The notes under the pieces were generated by a model. That model was not told the origin of the DNA. It worked only from the letters and a program-made list of their open reading frames with translations, and searched no databases. From contig NW_022985202.1 in the NCBI RefSeq assembly GCF_010093535.1, positions 473,735 to 537,734 of the forward strand: a DNA stretch of 64,000 nucleotides, read 5' to 3'. The DNA is from Lindgomyces ingoldianus (Eukaryota > Ascomycota > Dothideomycetes > Pleosporales > Lindgomycetaceae). This document shows positions 49,359 to 59,966 of this stretch, in pieces. The position numbers and the translations under genes were made by a program. Positions within the stretch are counted from its first letter, which is position 1; each line of letters begins with the position of its first letter.

Positions 49359-50958
49359 ATGACACCCACAAGACCGCGGGTCTTGCAAAAGATTACAAGA
49401 GATGCAGTTGACCAGCTAGCTGTAGGATTCCTAATTACAAATTACTATTGACCCCTACCCTATGGTGATGGCCCCCAAGGCTGACCTCGTGACGTTTAGG
49501 TTATTATCGTTGGGGCAGGCCTGGGAGGACTCGGTGCAGCAATCTCCATCCTTCTCGCTGGCCACAACGTCCACATCCTTGAATCCGCATCTCAGATCTC
49601 TGAAGTCGGCGCCGGAATACAGTGCCTCCCCAACAGCTCTCGCGTGCTGATCGCTTGGGGGATGGAGGACAAACTATCTCAGTATGCTACACGGCCAAAA
49701 CAATGCAACATGATCGGGTGGAAGGGCGAGCACATTTCCGAAATGAACTTCCATGAGTATGAATCGGAGTGCGGAACACCATTTTGGGATTTTCACCGAG
49801 CGAACCTTCACCAGTGCTTGCTAGACAGGGCTGTTGAACTCGGTGCGACGGTCGAGAAAAATGCGAGAGTTGTTGATATTGAATATTCCTTGGATCAATG
49901 CACGGCCATAGCCGTTCTTGCAGATGGTGAAAGGCGAAAAGCTGATATAATCGTTGGCGCGGATGGCATTCATTCCAAGTGCCGAGAACTTTTACTTGGA
50001 AAAGAAGACCCACCCATATTGACCGGGGATCTTGCGTATCGCTTACTGCTGAATACCGAGGACATGATGAAGGATCCTGAGCTGCGTGGATTTGTAGAGG
50101 ATCCACAGGTCAACTACTGGATGGGTCCCGATGCACATGCGGGTACACAGAAATTTCTTCTTTCATTTCTCTTTACGCGATAGCCTTCGAGCCCCACTTG
50201 CCGTACGAGGCTGACAAAATGCAGTGAACTACGTGTTGCGTGGCGGCAAACTCTTTAACATGGTTCTCCTTGTCCCTGACGACATGCCTGCGGGCGCCAC
50301 AACGCTCGCCGGGAACGTTGAAGAAATGCGCGCTCTTTACAAGGATTGGGATCCACGGATCCCGAAATTGCTGGCGCTTTGTGAGTCAGTTTGTAAATGG
50401 CGGCTGTGCATCAGACCTAGCCTGGATCCCTCTTGGAATCATGAATCTGGCGCTTTCACAATTCTAGGAGATGCAGCGCACGCTACATTGCCGTACCTCG
50501 CGAGTGGAGCCGGAATGAGTCTGGAGGATGGACATGTGTTAGGGTTATGTTTAGCTCAGGTCTTGGGGAAGAATGTATTACAAAAGAAAAGAGCGCTTGA
50601 GGTGTATGAACGGTGTAGACGGCAGAGGACTGAACGTATAGTCCAGCGTGGGAATGTTCAGCAGCACTTGTACCATGTCCATGATGGAGAGGAACAGCGC
50701 GAACGCGATCGATTGCTAAAAGCTTTTGGGGAGTTTAATGGAAAAGGAAAGGTTGGAGAAGTCGAGCTTGGGGAGAAAGGATTGATCGATGAGACGGACC
50801 CCTTACCATGGAGATGGGCTGGGGTGGGAAAGTGGTTGTTGACTTATGATTGTGAGAAGGATGTAGAAAAAAGGTGGGCAGAAGTCGAGACCCTTCATCG
50901 AGAAAATATTGTAGAGAGAAGACCCGTTGGTAGCGAGGTTGTTAGAGCGGTGTTGTAG
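49359..50958 (+). CDS. FAD-dependent monooxygenase, salicylate hydroxylase-like
   Basis: This flavoprotein probably hydroxylates or decarboxylates an aromatic acid. Exons 49359-49421, 49500-50142 and 50225-50958 (introns 78 and 82 bp) give 479 aa. Exons 2 and 3 are secure; exon 1 (21 codons) is the best available start that keeps phase into VIIVGAGLGGLGAAI. Motifs: the GxGxxG FAD fold, VGADGIHSKCREL (DG motif), and GDAAHATLPYLASGAGMSLEDG (GD motif and active-site loop). The C-terminal YDCEKDVEKRW is typical of the salicylate-hydroxylase-like group. The intron 2 splice is required, since the unspliced frame stops after SFLFTR. It looks intact and belongs with the other catabolic enzymes to its left. 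Confidence 0.88.
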
Positions 50959-51686
50959 AGAGTCGGAAGATGTCGGAGATGATGTTCTGATCTAAATCCA
51001 TCGGCGTCTTGGACGGTCGGGATCAGGTTCGCATCATATGAGAAGAATCTTCTGCTCGCCCTCTGCTTCTTATGTGCTTCAATTGTACTGCCGATAATCA
51101 TAGAAAAAAAAAAAGGCATTCTCTTGGTGTTTCTCGCGGATTCTAGTAGTGGTTTTGGAGATTAACTATGACCTGCTATTTGGATTCTATGCGGCCATTA
51201 TTCGGAACCAAAGCATAGGCGCTATGGCGAAGCTACTAAACCCGATCTATTCACTCTGCCCGAGTGTGGACATTTACAACGATGGCGATATCCCAAATAT
51301 AGACCCGCACAGATGGGCCCTCCAGTTTGGTACTTAGCTTGATCTCTTAGTACTAGAGCCTGTGCGTAGTACAATTGTGAGATCCTAGGGTACTCGGCTC
51401 CTTGACTGGTTTCTAGTAAAAAGGCAACATCAAGATGATTGTTGCGCATTCTTCATATGCATTCCTTAATGTATGAAGCCTATCAACGTCCCGACAGGCA
51501 GGCTCATGATAGCCAATCAGAGAAATATTAGATAAGCAGAAAGGTTTTCGAAAGCGTGATTTTCAAACCTTTCGCTGACCTACATCCGAGATAAAGGGGC
51601 TCCAGGATTGGTGGAACGGCATTTGTACTATGCCCGTAATTATCTTCGCATGTACGTCTTTGAACTAACTAGTATACTAGGCTTCG
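50959..51686. other. Intergenic, no assured gene
   Basis: Only short frames, such as 51149-51337 plus (62 codons), without motifs. A tight intron-like signal lies just before the Fic/Doc frame (51652-51679), but at 28 bp it is too short to be a credible intron. Confidence 0.4.
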
Positions 51687-52106
51687 ATGGGGATGGGTCC
51701 CAAGACGTATCGATTCCTCAACGCCAACCAAGTCAAGCGACTTTATGCCACTTTTATAGCCAATGGCTTGCCAACTCAAACAGAACTACTAGAGTCAGCA
51801 GTCGCATCGCCGATAAACATTAAACACTATACCGGTCAGCAAGATCTTTTCGCACTCGCAGGGGACTTTTCTGAGAAGATTATGAAGAACCATGCCTTTC
51901 AGGATGGCAACAAAAGGATAGCCCTTGTTGCAGCGGACATGTTATTGAAGATTAATGGATACCGGCTCCAGCGAATTCCACTCAGCGGCGGCAATAATAA
52001 GGAACTTGAACAGGCTCACGTCAAGGTTGTCACAAATGAGTGGTCGGCAGAAGAATTAGGAAAACTCTACGCAAGGGTTGCGATCCCCCTTGGGCCTAGG
52101 ACATAA
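51687..52106 (+). CDS. Fic/Doc-fold protein (death-on-curing type)
   Basis: A single exon of 139 aa. The whole protein is one small Fic/Doc domain with the catalytic signature NHAFQDGNKRIAL (His69, then D-G-N-K-R), close to the Doc consensus HxFxDGNKR. Fic enzymes transfer AMP or, for Doc, phosphate to target proteins. The N-terminal YRFLNANQVKRLYATFI and the spaced GLPTQTELLESAVASP match Doc-type proteins. In bacteria Doc is the toxin of the Phd-Doc pair; here no Phd-like antitoxin gene is visible beside it. Small stand-alone Doc-like proteins do occur in fungi, with unclear role. Bacterial origin is possible but is inference. It sits next to a HET pseudogene and a STAND-like gene. Confidence 0.85.
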   Translation: MGMGPKTYRFLNANQVKRLYATFIANGLPTQTELLESAVASPINIKHYTGQQDLFALAGDFSEKIMKNHAFQDGNKRIALVAADMLLKINGYRLQRIPLSGGNNKELEQAHVKVVTNEWSAEELGKLYARVAIPLGPRT

Positions 52107-53121
52107 TGGTATTTTCACAATAAAGCCGCAGAGCATTACGAATGCATGAGGACACCACGAGTAAACTTCAAGTCCTAAGTCAAGAGCCATAGGTGATGAG
52201 GGGATTCTGCGCATACCCGTAACCTCGACAGACTACATATCCTTGAGGTTATCTAACACCGGCTTCATTTCGCGCCACGTCTCTTGAGACTCTTTTGCAA
52301 ATTCAGCTGGTGAAAAGTAAGCAACTAAAAACCACTGTCTGTTAAATCGTACCGTCTGGTGTCTTATCTAAGGCAATTGTATGTGTAGCTCCAAACAGAT
52401 ATAATGTAGCAGGGCTAGTTTTAGAGTTTGATTGACGAGGCAGATCGTGATCGATTGAAAGCTGCGGATATGGAGCCGACGCTTGGAAGGATATGAGGAT
52501 GAGTAGAGTTACGATGAATACGCAACTTACTGCAAGTGAAGCGTCGAGTATCGTGATGGAACAGCAAATGCTCGGAGTCCGTGTTATGTGAAAATCCCTG
52601 TTGCAATGCACAGCCTGCCTTTATAGCAGTGCCAACATCTGTAGGCACGAGCACGTATGCCTCGTGGTCATCGCCAACTCGAATGCTAACTTCCCGTTCG
52701 GTTGGGAACCCTTTGGCATTTATAGTAACAAATTTTGCGAGTCTGCTGTGAAACGAGCGGTAGGAGCAAGGTATTTGAATGGTGTAGATATGGGCCCTTA
52801 CCGACCGAAGAACCATGATAGGATGGTAAAGGGAGAGTTTAAAGGGCTGACAAGGAGCTCTACAAGGGAAAAGGAAGGGTGGAGATGGTTAATGGGGAAT
52901 ATACGAATCTGTTTTGGTCAGAAAATCGATGTTTAGTTCGTCATGGGCACGGTCCTATTGCTTAGTCAGCGATATAATCAGGCCATTTTTAACTCTCTGA
53001 TCGAACCTGCCCTAGTGGTCTTTTGCGTTGACGATTACATTGTATTCTTCCTTCAGGTTTTGAAAGACTAGTCCCTCTTTGACCCTATGTTTGTTCACAT
53101 GCGCCATTGTCAACTTCCAGG
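52107..53121. other. Region with one unassigned minus-strand frame
   Basis: A minus-strand frame at 52421-52816 (131 codons) contains protein-like sequence (FVTINAKGFPTEREVSIRVG, then GDDHEAYVLVPTDVGTAIKA). I do not recognise it and cannot find conserved splice partners. It could be an exon of an unknown gene. The rest of the region shows nothing. Confidence 0.35.
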
Positions 53122-53457
53122 ATGCGACTCATTGAAGCGGGTACCCTCGAGCTGAAGTGGTTTCAACGAGAAGGACCTACCATTGTACGCCATTCTCTCC
53201 CACACCTGGGGCGAAGATGAAGTCAGCTATCAGGATATGCGCTGGCTCCAGAAGGTGAGATCTATCTCGGATGAATTCAAAGACAACCCTTTGTACCCAC
53301 TAGTCTTGATGCCAGCTTTTCCGGAGCCTCCTTAGCGTCCGAGGAAGACATAATGGCACGAGCTGGATGCGCCAAGATTGTCTAGACTGCGAAGATTGCG
53401 AAAGCAAAGGGATACCGCTATTTGTGGGCTGATGCATATTGCACTATATAGTTCCAC
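53122..53457 (+). pseudogene. HET-domain gene, 5' part (broken)
   Basis: It starts MRLIEAGTLELKWF, the usual opening of HET (heterokaryon incompatibility) proteins. After a frameshift it continues YAILSHTWGEDEVSYQDM, the hallmark HET block, and then KIAKAKGYRYLWADAYC, equivalent to the family's GYxYxWIDTCCID. TAG interrupts the K-I-V segment and another follows the last block. The sequence is cut at 53457, just where a Lys-Ser-Ser-x-Ala-Glu-Leu block should follow; that block lies 4.15 kb away at about 57623. HET proteins trigger cell death in fungal non-self recognition; this copy is dead. Confidence 0.85.
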
Positions 53458-53718
53458 CACTGGTGACAATGCCCTACGAACAGGGCGGTAGATGCCGCCG
53501 AAAACGGCGGAGTCGTCACCGAGCTTGAGGGACAAAATTTAGCTGGATGTGTTCTTGATTTCTGACTCAGTCACGTTTCTGCCTTCGGATCTATGCTCTT
53601 TGATGCTTCACCCCTGTAAAAGAGGCTGAATTCAAGCCTCTGAGCCGTGGCTGAGGTCGCCCTAATTTGAGGTTTGCGTTAGCATGATTATGCTTGGTCT
53701 CCTCCGACCCCTACGGGC

Positions 53719-53961
53719 CCGATTTCAGGACCAGCATAATCAGGGCCGATCGTGGCGAAATCAAAGCAGTGAGCAAGCAGCATGAGCTGTGGCTGTGTAT
53801 ACCTGAGCTCGTCATGAGCCAGCTTGAGCTCACCCTTAGCCGCGCCTTCAGCTCACCCTAAGCTAGCTTGAGCTCACCCTGAGCTAGCGTGATTGTGCCC
53901 GATTTAGGCCTGAGCTCCTCCTGATCGTGCCTGAGTAGAATGAATAGGGCCTGAAATCGGG
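53719..53961. repeat. Foldback repeat region
   Basis: Perfect 12-bp inverted arms CCCGATTTCAGG (53719-53730) and CCTGAAATCGGG (53950-53961) enclose about 220 bp. Inside, AGCTCACCCT occurs three times (53827, 53850, 53871) within larger near-repeats around (T/C)AGCTCACCCTNAGC. It resembles a small foldback or MITE-like element within the inserted segment. No gene is present from 53471 to 54549. Confidence 0.55.
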
Positions 53962-54549
53962 GCTCGGCAGCTCGTAGGGATGGCCGGTGATAGGCTTGGA
54001 GTAGTCAGACCCCTGTGCCGCCGGTACTACTTCCTTTGCCTACAATCCTTAACTACACATATTCGGCCGGTGGTAGTCTCTCCTTCCAATCTTTATACTT
54101 TTCAAGTACAAGCTTTAACTGCCTAAACTGTCATTAGAATGGTTGGAGCAAAGTGTAACGCGCGTTCTAGATATTAACTTTGACGATATAGAGACCCTAA
54201 GTCGACTAACGACCAGCTTCGCTAAACTATTCTCAACCTAATTATGGGCATGTTTGTACAAACAGACACTCATAGACAAGCATCCCTTGACAGTAGCAGT
54301 ATATTCACTACATTTACGGTAAGTTTGTTCTATCTGATTAAAGAAATGCCGCCCCTAGCTAAACCACATCATATCAATGTCAGATCCAGTGGTCAGGCAA
54401 GGCAGGCTTGAAGGTGACTATTGCGCGTAACCCGATGAGCTTCGGTTAAAAGATGTCGCGGGCCTCTCTGTCCGCAGAAATCGCCTAGCTCATTTTTGTC
54501 TTCCGTCGTCCGTTCCGCACACGATGCTGAACTCAGCCAATCGATTTCG

Positions 54550-57068
54550 TCATGCCGATTCATAGCACCTCTCCCACTCTTCCCATTTCTTTTCCAATTC
54601 CTTCTTGAGGTTCTCCAAGTCGACTACGGGAGGGTTGGTCCCGGGGCCGGTCACAGCGAACAGCTTCTCCATCTCCCCTATCTCGAACTCGACGAAAGAA
54701 GGGTGGAGCCTATAGGTAAGTGCTAGCTGCTCGAGATACTCTTTTCCAAGCGCCGCCCCTTCGCTCAACTCCCCCTTGAGACAAAGCGCATGTGTAAGGC
54801 TACTCATCGCGAAGAGTAGTCCCGGGTTATCGTCCTCCTTTCTACATCGCCACCTGAAAGGACGCTCGCCCATTTGAAATTGACCACGCTCTCGAAATAT
54901 CTTGAGCGCCCCCCTGAGCAGTTTTGTCGCCTCGTCAAGCTTCAGCGTAGTGCCCTCCTTCACCAGGAAGGCGCCGAGCCGGGCAGATGATAATGCCACC
55001 ATTTGATCGGCAGCTGGGCCAGGCTTCAATTTCTTGCACTCCTCCAACTTGGCAGCTAACGATGTCGCGTTTTCGAGTGCATCGACCAGTGGAAGGGAAA
55101 GCTTTTGGGCCGGCTGGGCGAATTTGTTGGTCATTTCCCGGACTCTCTGCTCAGAAGTGTAGAAAAAGCCCGTTGGGTGTAGGGCGTTGGGGTGAAATTC
55201 TGACGCCCTGGGTTCTAGCCAAGGCCTTTCTTGCTTTGCCCGAGCGAGCATCTTGTGAAAGCTAGAGAGTATACGGTCAAGATACATGTGATAGCGCGCC
55301 CAGGGGTACGCCGACGGATCCCAAAGGTGGGGCCAATCCTTTTTGAAGAATCCATGATAACGGGGAAACGGAACACCTGTGAGCGTTTGCCCAAGAGGTT
55401 CCATGAACGGATATCCTACTGGGAGGACAATCTCAACATGAAAAATGCCGCCCGCGTAAGGTGAATCAGAAGGGCCAAGGATGGTCCCTCGAAGATGGCG
55501 TATGTTGTTTCCTATGGGACTTACACTCAGGGACGGTGATATGTCCGAGTCGAGCATCTGCTGGAGGATGTGAAGGACTCGCCTCTCCGTCGGGTCTTGT
55601 GATTGAGAATATAGACGGATAACTTCTTCTGTGTGCGCTCTGTCGTATCTCTTGAGCCCCTCGAGGGATATCTGGACGTCCCCTGGTTGTGGACCGAGTT
55701 TATTCTGGTGAATGTCGATGTTGAGCTCTTTACCGTTCAGAGTGACACAATTAAGATCTTGAAGAATTTAGAATAGCCAGATACACCATCGACTCTCGAC
55801 TTACCATTGAACAACGAAACTAACTCGGAATGGCTGTCAGGCTCTTTTTTGTTCTCAATGTCCAGACCTTCGCAGGCCTTTCTAATTGCGCTTGTCGTTG
55901 GGTCAGCCGAGATATGGCTGCTACTCTGGAGGGTGCTCGATTCGCTCGGGACCGGGCCTTGCTGGTGAATGGAAGATAGTTGGGATTGCTTTTCAGGCTT
56001 TTGGAGGGTTGTTCTCGTTGTACTTGCCGCTGCCCCGCCAGAGGTATCACTCCTGGGGAAGCTCGATCCGTTTTGACCGAGGCTCAGCTCATGAGTTAGC
56101 ATTCGTCTGGATTGCCTGCTGGTTTCCTTTTCTCTATCCGTGGCCCAGACGGAGTCGGATCGAAGGTGGGATTTGGTATCCTCATCCGTGAGCCGTTTCG
56201 GATTCCGATTGGCAGAATGCCGTGGAGACGAGTCCTGGACGGATCTAGATGGACCATTCGTCGTCCTCTTTTCGTCGGTGCCATCTTCTTTCAGCTTGGG
56301 GTGTTCTGGTTCGTCGATGGAATGCCGCGGGGACGCGTCCAGGACAGACTCGGCATAGCTAGACATGTCACCGAAGGACTGTAGAACATTGTCTGGGAGG
56401 AGAGTTTGCAATCGCAGGATCTCTTCCAGAATCCGAGACGTGTCGGTTTTGATAGCAGTGGAGTGTTCGTGAAGAGCTCCTGCATCGCTCTTGAGCTCTG
56501 TGATATCCCGCTTGATGTTTTCGGTGGTGTCCTTGATATCTCTTGTATCCTGCTTGATGTCGCCAGTATCCCTCCTGATATCTTTCGTAATGGCACTAGT
56601 AAAAGATCAGGAATGTCGCGCATCTCAATCTGAGACCACTCACAGCACAACCACATCCAGCGCCAGCTCTAAAGCCGACTTACGCGCCTCTAGATTCGAC
56701 CTCAACTTCGCCATATCATCACTCCCACTTAAAGCCCACTTTGCCTTCATTTTCACACCATTTCCCGAATGCTCTTGAAGCAGGTCCTCAATAGCATGCA
56801 CCACGTCATAGCAACTCCCAATGATCTTCACGATGTGAGTCTGGACGACTTTTGGTATGGGTTCATCCCCCGAGGTCGGGTCCGCTGACTCGAAGTCGTC
56901 GGTTAGACCGTCGAGAGCGGTTTTTAAAGTGACTAGCTCGCTCTTGACGGCATCCCTATCGCTAGGAGCGTCGCGGACGGCTCGCACAAAGGTGTTGATG
57001 GTAAAGATAGCTTTGGTGATTGTCCCGGTTAGAGAGACAGCGCCGACGGTGATGGTTAGCGGTTCCAT
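54550..57068 (-). CDS. PigL_N/STAND-type N-terminus, coiled coil and E2-like domain protein
   Basis: Three exons (56644-57068, 55805-56595, 54550-55757) with introns of 48 and 47 bp give 807 aa; both splices keep frame. Residues 1-140 open MEPLTITVGAVSLTGTI and resemble the fungal STAND N-terminal domain called PigL_N. Residues about 142-206 form a coiled coil with repeated IKxDT units (DIKQDTRDIKDTTENIK). About 207-400 is Ser/Thr-rich, likely disordered. From about 440 an E2/UBC-like fold is suggested by HLRGTILGPSDSPYAGGIFH and VEIVLPVGYPF (493-523), matching the E2 core before the active site. The downstream HPN/Cys active-site block is not recognisable, so it may be an inactive variant. 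The last 180 residues are helical. It lies antisense inside the segment splitting the HET gene. Function unknown; non-self recognition is plausible. Confidence 0.8.
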
Positions 57069-57595
57069 TGATTCTGGTTCCTAGTTCGCGGTACGAGTAG
57101 ACCGGAGGCATGTGGTTTCTATAGGCGACGAGTGCAAAAGAGGACGTTCAGCCGGCCAGCTCTTAGCAGCAAGAGGGAGTCATGGGTGGAGTAGTTGTCG
57201 TGGAGACTAACGACGACGAGTAGCTAGCTTGCCATATCAGACAGACATTGTGGCGTTCACCAGCTTAGCAGCGGGCGGTAAGGCGGAATGTGCACGATTG
57301 CGCGTTTGAGTGGTGGAGAACCAGGCGCCTTTCTGGGGCTGTGCAAGTAGTAATAGTCATCCTGCAGACGGGAGGGGAGGCTGTGGAAATCGCGCTCAAA
57401 AGAGCATACATTAATTGTTGTTGATTGGGAAATTTGTTGCCTTTTTCGGGCTCTCAATCGCGAGCGTATAAGGTGGCTCACAGGGATCGTGGAATAAACA
57501 GTTAGAACATATCGGAGGGATGGGAAAAATACGGAAGGAAAATCTAAAGCAAGCGGAAAAATTACAAGTCGCGTAAAGGCGCTAATCGCTTCCAT
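57069..57595. promoter_or_regulatory. Promoter side of the PigL_N-E2-like gene
   Basis: This 527-bp stretch lies between the gene start and the right inverted end of the inserted segment. It must hold the promoter if the segment is self-contained. No clear TATA box or other site was recognised. Confidence 0.4.
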
Positions 57596-57608
57596 ATTGT
57601 CACTAGTG

Positions 57609-58605
57609 TCCACCGGTTTTGCATTGCTAAGAGTAGCGGCGCAGAGCTCCAAGCCTCCAAGAAGCCACCAAGGTCCAACTCAATGTATCACTGGTATCAA
57701 GGATCTTCACTTTGTGTCGTATATCTAGGCGACGAGAGCCAAGGACCAAGGATCAAATCCTCTCGCTATATTTCAAGGCCGTACTTTCCTCGTCTAGGTG
57801 GGTCAGGAGAGGGTAGACGCTGCAGGAGCTTATCGGGCCGCATTAGGTTGTCTTTTACGACTGATCGTGGCACTATATAGTCCACAAACATTCTGCCCTA
57901 CCCACGATTAGCAATGTAACCGGAATACCTATCTTTGTCTTGCAAAATGGTGAACTGAACGAAAAATCAATTGCGCAGAAAATTTAGTGGGCAACTAGCT
58001 GGGCAACTACTCGAGAGGAAGACGTAGCGTATTGACTCACGGGATTGTTTGGCATTCACATGGCGATGTTATATGGAGAGGGAGCAACGGCATTCATTCC
58101 CTTACAAGAATAAATCATGAAGAATAGTTCCGATCATACAGTCTTCGCCTGGAAAGCAGAGAATGCTAGGGTTTCAACTTTTCGAGGCTTACTAGCACAT
58201 TCTCCAGGTGAGTTCAAGGACTGTGCCAATGTGTACAATACTGTCCTACACGCGAACTTCCCTTCGACCGTCACCAACCTCGGACTCCACCTAGAATTAA
58301 ACCTGAGGCTACTGATCTCGGAAGACTCTTTTGTGGCAACATTACCAGCCGCGGCCGCTCAGAATCAACGCCTTGGAGTCATTATTAGGAAGCTCGGGTC
58401 TGATGAACAACAGTACACCAGAGTCAATGCCCAAAGCCTCACTCTCGCTGGAGAGGCCGACTCTATCGGAGAAAGGCGTCCAATCTACGCTCGACAGACT
58501 CCCTTGATACCGCGAAAGTTTGTGATCGAAGACTTGCATTGCTTCTACGTGCGTCCTAGCCAGCGCTCTGACAGTTCTGTCCAGCTCAGTACCGTCCAAG
58601 TTTAG
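57609..58605 (+). pseudogene. HET-domain gene, 3' part (broken)
   Basis: The plus strand resumes the HET domain exactly where the left part stops: FCIAKSSGAELQ (57618 on), NSMYHWYQGSSLCVVYLGD (the family's INSMYxWYxxxxxCxVYL), then TLQELIGPH*VVFYD*SWHY, ISNVTGIPIFVLQNGELNEK, ATTREEDVAY*LTGLFGIHM, LYGEGATAFIPLQE*IMKNS and FAWKAENARVSTFRGLLAHS. The last is the start of the C-terminal region, which reads openly to 58605. At least six in-frame stops and one frameshift near 57800 kill it. No part overlaps the left fragment (53122-53457); together they make a single HET architecture. Confidence 0.85.
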
Positions 58606-59966
58606 CTACCCTAGAATTGGTCATGGGTCAAGGAACTCCGCATTCCCATCTAAAACTCGAAGTTTATTGGTATTTTGTGGATGAAACCAGAAACAAGACG
58701 GATGCGCCGGCACACCTGAGTTCGCTCAATGACAGCCGCCTAAGATCGGGTTGTGATCCCTTCCAGCTCCTTCACGGTTTCCATCGAGGGACCCGTCGCG
58801 TGTAGTGCAAGATTGTGAACGATAATTCCCAAGAATGGCCGAGCAAGAGCTCAAAGGAATTGTGGGAAGCTGCCATTGTTGCATGTGGACCATTTGACAG
58901 GCCACAGGTGTGACCCCAAGAACAGTGTCCTCCATGGTTTCCTTCAATGATCAACCTATTTTCACCAACGTCAGCATTAAATCAAGGCTTCACCGAGATA
59001 GGATTGCTCTTATTGTATACATTGACGGCTTGGAATCTGAGAGCGCACACTGAAACTAACATGAAGCCGTATTGCGTGTTTCCTCCCGACTCATGATTTG
59101 ATCAGCCCTTCGTGAAAACCTAGAAGCCGAGAAATCAGGGGGATGTCGATCAAACCTCAGGGCATATCTGGGAGGATCACCAGAAAAGGAACAATCTGCA
59201 TCTCAACTGCTCTCTGTTGGCCAAGTACTCTTGGATGTGGTTCTTTCCTAGGGTCGGAGTGTTGGAAAGCGGTTTTCGAGGCACGTTCACTCATCCAAGT
59301 ACTTCGTACTAGAAATAGCCTCGGTAGTAAGGGCCGGCCTTTCGGCAGATTAAGTTCCCCGGATCGGTGGCCCCGCTACTATATTCTTGCTTTGTATGTT
59401 GTGCAGGGGATGTAGGACCCGGTATATGAAACTCGTGCGCGAAAATGTTAGATGGAAGGATCCTCTCGTCACTCCAGATTCGAACGGAGATTTCAATCAT
59501 GAATTCAAAGGATATCCACGTTTGATGAGAGCGCCGCATTCGAACCAGAATTTGGGCCGGGGAGTGTTCTGTGTTTGATCGTGGACCGGTTATTAAAGAA
59601 CCTGGTCCTTCATATGTGTAAGCGACACTTCATGTATGAGCATTTATTCTGCCGTCTATTAACCTGGATACAGCATCTCCACCAGAATAATCCCGGCTGA
59701 CGCGCAAGTGGATGTCCACGAATTCTTAATTTGCGATATGACGTCTGCAATTTCGATGGCGAGAACAAACACTATTTGTTTTTGCACCTCGTCGTGAACC
59801 CTAGGAACGATAAGTGAGGGAATGATATCTATACTCGAATTCTATATGTTAGATTCCTTTTTATTGCCACGTTTTTCTTTGACCTCGAAATATCTGTCAA
59901 ATACTGCCCTCAGGAAGGTATTTTCATCGTGTTGTTTTTCCTAGTCCCTGCATTTAAATGCCCTCC
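58606..59966. other. Downstream HET decay and unassigned frames
   Basis: The first few hundred bases may be the decayed C-terminus of the HET gene. A plus-strand frame near 59387-59578 reads protein-like sequence (TPDSNGDFNHEFKGYPRLM) that I cannot assign. No intact gene is visible. Confidence 0.4.

Larger units (their letters stand above)
53453..57613. mobile_element. 4.15-kb inserted segment with inverted ends, splitting the HET gene
   Basis: The two halves of a HET gene are separated by this segment. Its ends are 13-bp imperfect inverted repeats, CACTGGTGACAAT (53458-53470) and ATTGTCACTAGTG (57596-57608), one mismatch. Both are flanked by TCCAC (53453-53457 and 57609-57613), which reads as a 5-bp target duplication. 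No transposase is visible inside; the cargo is one minus-strand gene (54550-57068) plus a foldback repeat region. The ends recall the CACTA-type start, but that superfamily usually makes 3-bp duplications. The alternative is a rearrangement with fortuitous end matches. Confidence 0.5.

Noticed and set aside
51652..51679. GT..AG pair with an ACTAAC-like branch point just upstream of the Doc-like frame
   Set aside because: At 28 bp it is far below the size of the other introns here (47 bp or more), so I did not add an upstream exon.
55886..56778. Plus-strand frames of 60-101 codons
   Set aside because: Antisense shadows of the PigL_N-E2-like gene; the minus-strand exons have matching phases and conserved motifs.
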